DNA from: CANNDT01 sp945876205
GTDB lineage: Bacteria; Acidobacteriota; Vicinamibacteria; Vicinamibacterales; UBA2999
DNA: 27,484 nt
Reading direction: 5' to 3'
NCBI GenBank assembly: GCA_947503365.1
Contig: CANNDT010000060.1
Coordinates: 1 to 27,484 of the forward strand
In this document: positions 25,389 to 27,484 of the stretch, piece by piece
Numbering within the stretch: the first letter of the stretch is position 1
Layout: every line of letters starts with the position of its first letter
The notes under the pieces: generated by a model
Databases searched by the model: none
Told to the model about the DNA's origin: nothing
Seen by the model: only the letters and a program-made list of their open reading frames with translations
Made by a program: the position numbers and the translations under genes

Positions 25389-27278
25389 ATGCGACTAAGT
25401 ATCAAGGCGAAGCAGATCGTGGGCGTCACCGCCATTGTCGGCGTGGCGGTGGTGGCGCTGAGCGCGTTGTACGTGACGCGGCTGGCGAGCGTGGTCCTGA
25501 AGGAAAGCCATGCGCGGGCTGAGCTCCTGTCGAACGCGATCTTCCATCGCGCGCGCGAGGTCGTCACCGAGAGCCAGGATCCCTACATGGCGCTGCGTAC
25601 CGACCCGGGCCTGCGCGCGATGCTCGAGTCGACGATCTACGGCGAGAGCGTGACGGGCGCCGCCATTCTCGACACCACAGGCCTCGTGATTGCCGCGAGC
25701 GACACCACGCTCGTCGGGCGTCAGCTTCGACCGCGGGCCGATCTTGGAGCGCTGCTGGCGGAGCGCGCGCCGCAGCAGCTTCGCGTCATCTACTCGACCG
25801 ACGGACAGACGCTCGAGGTGGGCCAGCCGATCACGCTCGGCGACACGCCGTTTGGATCGATCCGCATCGGCGTGTCGACGCTGCTGATGCGGCAGGAGCT
25901 GACCGCTTCGCTCCGCCCGGCGCTCTTCACCGCGGCGATCGCGCTGGCCGTCGCGGTACTGGTCGCGGCGATTCTCGCGCAGTTGATGCTGCGGCCGATT
26001 CACGTGATCAAGAGCGGACTCACCCGCCTCGGCAAGGGCGAGTTCGGCGTCACGCTCGACCTGCCGCCGGGCGACGAGTTTGGCGAGCTCGGGTCCTTCT
26101 TCAACACCGTGAGCGAGAAGCTCTCCGCCGACCGGACGCTGCTGGCGGGACAGAAGGCGCACCTGCAGACCGCGGTCGAGCACCTCGAGGACGCGGTTGC
26201 GCTGTTCAATCCCTCGGGTGAGCTGCTGTTCAGCAATCCCGCGATGGAACCGATCCTGCCGACGACCGCCATCGGCCGAGCGCTGCGCGGCCTGCTGGCC
26301 GACGGCCACCCGTACCGCGCGATCGTCGAGGAGACGCTGGCGACGCGCCGCTCACGCGGTCCGGTCCAGGCGAAGCTCGACGCAGACAGCGAGAACCTGC
26401 TGATGACGCATGCGATCGAGGGGACCGACGGCCAGTTGGTCGGCGTGCTGCTCACGGCGCGGGACGTCGCCTACATCTCGCAGGTGCAGTCGACGATCGC
26501 GTATTCGCGCAAGCTCGTGGCGCTGGGACGTCTCACAGCCGGCATCGCTCACGAGGTGAAGAACCCGCTCAACGCGATGATGATCCACCTCGAGCTGCTG
26601 AGGACGAAGATTCTCAGCGGCAAGCTGGCTGCGCCAGCCGAGGCGCTCGTTGGTGGAGGCCGGGCAGAGAGTGGGTTAGGGCTTGCGGCGGCGGCTCGAG
26701 GCCCCGGCCTTTCCCCGCCGGTCGAAGCCGCGCTTCAGCACGTCCAGGTCATCGAGGAAGAGATTCGTCGTCTCGACGAGGTGGTGCAGGGCTTCCTGAA
26801 GTTCACGCGTCCCGAGGACCTGCGGCTGCAGCCGGTGAGCGTGTCGCAGCTCTTCGATGAAATCCTCCCCATCCTGCAGCCGGAGGCCGACAAGCATCAC
26901 GTCAAGGTCGTGGTGGATGCGCCCTCGTCGCTGCCGAGCGTCAATGGTGACGCGGGGATGCTGCGACAGGCGTTCGTCAACCTCGCCATCAACGCCTGCC
27001 AGGCGATGCCGCAGGGTGGGACGCTGCGCCTCACGTGTGCAGCCACCTCGCGCGATCGACTCGAGGTGCGGTTCGAAGACACCGGCGTCGGCATTCCGCC
27101 CGAGCATCTCGGAAAGATCTTTGACCTGTACTTCACGACGAAGGATCATGGGACAGGGATCGGGCTGTCGATGGTCTACCGCATCATCCAGATGCATGAC
27201 GGCGAGGTTGAAGTGCAGTCAACGCCTGGCCGCGGGACGACATTCCGGATCCTGCTCCCGCGCGCGAACGAGATTTAG
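25389..27278 (+). CDS. membrane sensor histidine kinase, partner of the NtrC-type regulator
   Basis: The 629-residue protein has two membrane helices (about 9-30 and 179-200) flanking an extracytoplasmic sensor domain, a HAMP linker (about 200-253), a PAS domain (about 262-365) and a kinase core. The H box is LTAGIAHEVKNPLN with phosphoacceptor His388. The ATPase domain has an N box (NLAINACQAMP), G1 (DTGVGIP), F box (YFTTK) and G2 (GTGIGLS). It should phosphorylate the regulator encoded just upstream. Residues about 413-446 are an unusual Gly/Ala/Pro-rich insert between the two DHp helices. Its DNA contains an inverted repeat (26657-26710). The preceding hairpin repeat means the two genes may not be expressed in strict proportion. 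Confidence 0.95.
   Translation: MRLSIKAKQIVGVTAIVGVAVVALSALYVTRLASVVLKESHARAELLSNAIFHRAREVVTESQDPYMALRTDPGLRAMLESTIYGESVTGAAILDTTGLVIAASDTTLVGRQLRPRADLGALLAERAPQQLRVIYSTDGQTLEVGQPITLGDTPFGSIRIGVSTLLMRQELTASLRPALFTAAIALAVAVLVAAILAQLMLRPIHVIKSGLTRLGKGEFGVTLDLPPGDEFGELGSFFNTVSEKLSADRTLLAGQKAHLQTAVEHLEDAVALFNPSGELLFSNPAMEPILPTTAIGRALRGLLADGHPYRAIVEETLATRRSRGPVQAKLDADSENLLMTHAIEGTDGQLVGVLLTARDVAYISQVQSTIAYSRKLVALGRLTAGIAHEVKNPLNAMMIHLELLRTKILSGKLAAPAEALVGGGRAESGLGLAAAARGPGLSPPVEAALQHVQVIEEEIRRLDEVVQGFLKFTRPEDLRLQPVSVSQLFDEILPILQPEADKHHVKVVVDAPSSLPSVNGDAGMLRQAFVNLAINACQAMPQGGTLRLTCAATSRDRLEVRFEDTGVGIPPEHLGKIFDLYFTTKDHGTGIGLSMVYRIIQMHDGEVEVQSTPGRGTTFRILLPRANEI
26657..26710. repeat. inverted repeat in the DHp-loop insert of the kinase gene
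   Basis: The arms AGGCCGGG (26657-26664) and CCCGGCCT (26703-26710) pair perfectly over 8 bp around a 38-nt loop. The sequence codes for most of the low-complexity insert between the two DHp helices of the kinase and stays in frame. It is a weaker palindrome than those at 12270 and 14710, so common origin is uncertain. Confidence 0.55.
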
Positions 27279-27280
27279 AA

Positions 27281-27484
27281 ATGCTCAAGGTCTTCATTCT
27301 GGGAGTGGCGCTGCTGGGCGCGGTGGGCTGCGCGAAGGCAAGAGCCGCCGGTGTGCCTGATGGACCGCCGTTGAGCGTGCCGCAGCCGCCTGAGCGCGTG
27401 CTCGCGCCGGTGGAGGCGCCGCCCGTGGTCGCAGTCGCCGCGCCCGCGCCCGAACCGGCGCCAGCGCCTGTGCCGCCTCCGCGA
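27281..27484 (+). CDS. proline-rich lipoprotein, 3' end outside the window
   Basis: The ATG at 27281 lies 2 nt after the kinase stop and opens a frame that runs to the window end (68 codons, no stop). The product starts with a lipoprotein signal, LLGAVGC, with the lipidated cysteine at residue 17. It continues with a Pro/Ala/Val-rich stretch (APVEAPP, APEPAPAPVPPP) typical of a flexible linker that lets an envelope lipoprotein reach across the periplasm. The C-terminal domain, and so the function, is not visible. Tight spacing suggests co-transcription with the kinase gene. Confidence 0.75.
   Translation, partial: MLKVFILGVALLGAVGCAKARAAGVPDGPPLSVPQPPERVLAPVEAPPVVAVAAPAPEPAPAPVPPPR

Overview
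The window is a gene-dense, high-GC stretch of chromosome from a Gram-negative (diderm) bacterium. TamB, an Omp85 barrel protein, a SurA-like chaperone and several lipoproteins all point to an outer membrane. The gene mix, GTG/TTG start use and many short palindromic intergenic repeats suggest an environmental Acidobacteriota, perhaps of the Vicinamibacteria type. That placement is an inference from style, not from a marker gene. No rRNA, tRNA, CRISPR array, transposase or prophage gene was seen, and no gene-free stretch exceeds about 200 bp.

Layout. 1-3890: a secreted protein of unknown role, a small lipoprotein, an APC-family amino acid permease and, on the minus strand, a tyrosine-rich PEGA-domain protein. 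4014-6020: hslV and hslU, the two-part ATP-dependent protease, followed by a clear intrinsic terminator. 6218-9815: a GAF/sigma-54 activator, a large lipoprotein with a CGKKGPP start, and a small transaldolase. 9823-15269: an acyl-CoA (propionyl-CoA type) carboxylase in three separate polypeptides (carboxyltransferase, biotin carboxylase, biotin carrier), with a multi-pass membrane protein between the first two. 15291-23086: an outer-membrane biogenesis set of TamB-like protein, Omp85 protein with about seven POTRA domains, and a SurA-N-like periplasmic protein. 23073-23765 (minus): a CPBP-family membrane protease. 23894-27278: an NtrC-type response regulator and a membrane histidine kinase that very likely form one two-component system. 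27281 to the end: the start of a proline-rich lipoprotein.

Several neighbours look translationally coupled: ATGA overlap at 7846, GTGA overlap at 14778, TGATG overlap at 19401. The strongest unexplained signal is a set of repeats. Six intergenic sites carry imperfect inverted repeats (one is a half copy) built from 8- or 9-bp units of the form CAC-x-GAG or CACGAAG. They fill the convergent gap at 2953-3077, sit between hslV and hslU, and supply the likely start codon of the SurA-like gene. A second kind of short GC-rich palindrome lies inside reading frames, in linker or loop regions of three proteins. A third, GGGGTCAGACCCC, occurs twice in tandem in the 23.8 kb divergent promoter region. 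Several genes also have a -10-like box only 6-7 nt before the start codon, which suggests leaderless mRNAs.
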